A stretch of 6,670 nt of DNA. It comes from Candidatus Curtissbacteria bacterium (GTDB lineage: Bacteria > Patescibacteriota > Microgenomatia > Curtissbacterales > GWA2-41-24). Below are positions 4,604-6,670 of the stretch, piece by piece. Within the stretch, counting starts at the first letter, position 1, and each line of letters opens with the position of its first letter. A program made the translations under genes and the position numbers. The notes beneath the pieces were generated by a model. That model saw only the letters and a program-made list of their open reading frames with translations, was not told the origin of the DNA and searched no databases. Location of the stretch: contig JACPYZ010000101.1 in NCBI GenBank assembly GCA_016195765.1, positions 1 through 6,670 on the forward strand, given 5' to 3'.

Positions 4604-6670
4604 ATGTTTGGGATCTTAAACAAATTTTTAGACAGCAACGAAAAACAAGTCCAACGACTGCAGCCACTAGTGCAATCGGTGTTGTCATTTGACGAGCACT
4701 ATAAAAAATTAACTGACGAAAAACTTAAATCCAAAACAGCCGAATTCAAGCTTAGATTAGAAAGAGGGGAGACTCTCGATGATTTACTACCAGAAGCATA
4801 CGCCGCCGTTCGCGAAGCAGCATCTCGTACCTTAAATATGAAACATTTTGAGGTGCAAATAATTGCAGGTATTGTGTTGCACCAGGGTGCAATTGCTGAA
4901 CAAAAAACAGGCGAAGGAAAAACATTAACGGCTTCGCTCCCGCTGTATTTAAATTCCTTAAGTGGTAAGGGTGTTCATCTGGCAACAGTAAACGATTACC
5001 TTGCCCGTGTCGGTCTTGGATGGATGGGCCCAATCTATGAAGCGCTTGGTGTTACAGCCGCTTGTATCATGCAAGATGCCGCCTTTATTTATGACCAAAA
5101 ATTTACCGATAAAAACCAATTAGATTGGAGACTGCAGCATTTAAAATCTATCGACAAAAAAGACGCATATAAAGCGGATATTACTTATGGAACTAATAAC
5201 GAATTTGGTTTCGATTATTTACGAGACAATATGGTTTGGGACCTTAAAGATATGTCGCAACGAGGTCACCATTTTGCAATTGTCGACGAAGCAGACTCAA
5301 TTTTAATAGATGAAGCCAGAACTCCACTTATTATTTCCGCCCCACAAGACCAGGCTTCCGACAAATACTATCAATTTTCAAAGTTGGTAAATGAACTTTC
5401 GCAAGATACGGATTACGTAATCGACGAAAAACTAAAAACAGCCAATCTTACAGAGCACGGAATCACAAAAGTTGAAAAACGATTGAACGTGGAAAATCTT
5501 TACGAAAAAGATTTCGGTTCAATTCATCATATCCAGCAAGCCCTTCGGGCAAGGACACTATATTCCAAGGATAAAGATTACGTTGTCAAAGACGGGGAAA
5601 TTATAATCGTCGACGAATTTACCGGAAGACTTATGCCTGGCAGACGTTGGTCTGAAGGTCTTCATCAAGCCATCGAGGCAAAAGAAGGTTTAAGTGTTCA
5701 ACAGGAATCGCAAACGCTAGCAACAATTTCTTTCCAAAATTATTTTAGGCTCTACGAAAAATTGGGTGGTATGACAGGTACTGCCTCAACAGAAGCCGAG
5801 GAATTCCACAAAATCTATAATGTTGAAGTTGTCACAATACCGACAAATAAGCCCTCTCAAAGGCAGGACAATTCAGACGTAGTTTACAAAACCAAAAAAG
5901 CAAAATTTACAGCGGTTGCAAATGATGTTATAGAGAGGCATGAAAAAGGGCAACCAATTTTGATCGGCACAACTTCCATTGAAAACAATGATTTTCTTTC
6001 CGGCTTATTAAAAAGGAAAAATGTTCCCCACAATGCTCTGAACGCTAAAAATCATCAGCGTGAAGCCGAAATTATTGCCCAAGCTGGAACAAAAAACGCT
6101 GTTACTCTGGCGACAAACATTGCAGGTCGTGGGGTTGACATCATTCTAGGGGGAACACCTCCTGTGGATAAATTAGGTCATCCAATTATAAAAGGCAAAG
6201 ACTACGAAAAATGGAAGAAAAACCATGAAGAAGTAATCGCAGCCGGCGGCCTGCATGTGGTTGGAACCGAAAGGCATGAGGCCAGAAGAATCGACAATCA
6301 GCTAAGGGGTAGGTCTGGCCGTCAAGGCGATCCAGGCTCAAGTCGATTTTACGTTTCATTAGAAGACGATATCATGCGTCTTTTTGGTGGAGATCAGATT
6401 GCCAAGATAATGACTGCCTTTAAACTTCCAGAAGATACACCAATCGAACATGGCATGGTTGGTAAAGCGATACAAAATGCTCAAGTTAAAGTAGAAACTC
6501 ATAACTTTGATATCCGTAAGCACTTAGTTGAATACGATGATATTGCCAACAAACAAAGAGAAATTATTTACGGGCTAAGAAGAGACGCTTTGAATGCGGC
6601 CCAAGACCTAGAGCTAGCGAAAAAAGTAAGTGAAGGAATCAAGGAAAAAATTAACTTCGAAATTGAAAAC
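4604..6670 (+). CDS. secA: Protein translocase ATPase SecA, 3' end beyond window
   Basis: SecA is the ATP-driven motor that pushes unfolded secretory proteins through SecYEG at the cytoplasmic membrane. The 689 visible codons run from MFGILNKFLD, a standard SecA N-terminus, to the window edge. Walker A is TGEGKT at 102-107, followed by TVNDYLAR, TYGTNNEFGFDYLRDNM at 194-210, and DEAD (Walker B) at 228-231 in VDEADSILIDEARTPLIIS. The preprotein cross-linking region is about 235-365. NBD2 carries MTGTA (390-394), GTTSIE, the AGRGVDIILGG motif (507-517) and QLRGRSGRQGDPGSS (566-580). The helical scaffold follows, with HNFDIRKHLVEYDDIANKQRE (633-653). About 20 extra residues sit at 158-184 compared with E. 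coli. GRGVD replaces the usual GRGTD. The rest of the scaffold and the C-terminal tail are outside the window. It is probably co-transcribed with the small ORF ending 4 nt upstream. Confidence 0.97.
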   Translation, partial: MFGILNKFLDSNEKQVQRLQPLVQSVLSFDEHYKKLTDEKLKSKTAEFKLRLERGETLDDLLPEAYAAVREAASRTLNMKHFEVQIIAGIVLHQGAIAEQKTGEGKTLTASLPLYLNSLSGKGVHLATVNDYLARVGLGWMGPIYEALGVTAACIMQDAAFIYDQKFTDKNQLDWRLQHLKSIDKKDAYKADITYGTNNEFGFDYLRDNMVWDLKDMSQRGHHFAIVDEADSILIDEARTPLIISAPQDQASDKYYQFSKLVNELSQDTDYVIDEKLKTANLTEHGITKVEKRLNVENLYEKDFGSIHHIQQALRARTLYSKDKDYVVKDGEIIIVDEFTGRLMPGRRWSEGLHQAIEAKEGLSVQQESQTLATISFQNYFRLYEKLGGMTGTASTEAEEFHKIYNVEVVTIPTNKPSQRQDNSDVVYKTKKAKFTAVANDVIERHEKGQPILIGTTSIENNDFLSGLLKRKNVPHNALNAKNHQREAEIIAQAGTKNAVTLATNIAGRGVDIILGGTPPVDKLGHPIIKGKDYEKWKKNHEEVIAAGGLHVVGTERHEARRIDNQLRGRSGRQGDPGSSRFYVSLEDDIMRLFGGDQIAKIMTAFKLPEDTPIEHGMVGKAIQNAQVKVETHNFDIRKHLVEYDDIANKQREIIYGLRRDALNAAQDLELAKKVSEGIKEKINFEIEN

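Noticed and set aside
4752..5033. Minus-strand frame inside secA, and similar frames inside the other genes
   Set aside because: They lie wholly within strongly supported genes, lack family features, and behave as frame shadows.

Overview
The window is a compact, AT-rich bacterial chromosome segment with every convincing gene on the + strand. It looks like core genome from a small-genome lineage, most likely Candidate Phyla Radiation / Patescibacteria. The reasons are gene junctions of 0 to 4 bases, little use of Shine-Dalgarno sites, promoters sitting almost on the start codon, aminoacyl-tRNA synthetases with off-consensus catalytic motifs, and a SecA with an extra segment in its first nucleotide-binding domain that I recall from that group. 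The phylum is inferred. The visible stop codons are TAA or TAG and the standard bacterial code fits.

Layout. (1) Positions 3-854 hold the 3' part of a gene whose start lies left of the window. The product resembles the C-terminal half of M49 (dipeptidyl-peptidase III / Nudix-3-type) metallopeptidases but has lost the zinc-binding motifs. (2) Positions 861-4172 hold a promoter and a tightly packed cluster: lysS (lysyl-tRNA synthetase), an HD-domain nucleotidase-like gene, and serS (seryl-tRNA synthetase), with gaps of 0 and 1 nt. (3) Positions 4173-4446 are a non-coding gap. It contains a sigma70-like promoter, two elaborate hairpins and a rho-independent terminator, which together look like a small structured RNA gene of about 135 nt or a structured 3' UTR of the synthetase operon. 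(4) An extended -10 promoter at 4430-4438 lies just before a 50-codon basic ORF of unknown function (4447-4599). (5) secA starts 4 nt after that ORF and runs off the right edge with 689 codons visible.

How the genes fit together. lysS and serS charge tRNAs, and the HD enzyme between them probably acts on nucleotides, so this is a housekeeping translation/nucleotide operon. The terminator separates it from the secretion transcript, where the small ORF and secA are probably co-transcribed. The least explained items are the zinc-less M49-like protein, the structured RNA region and the small ORF in front of secA.
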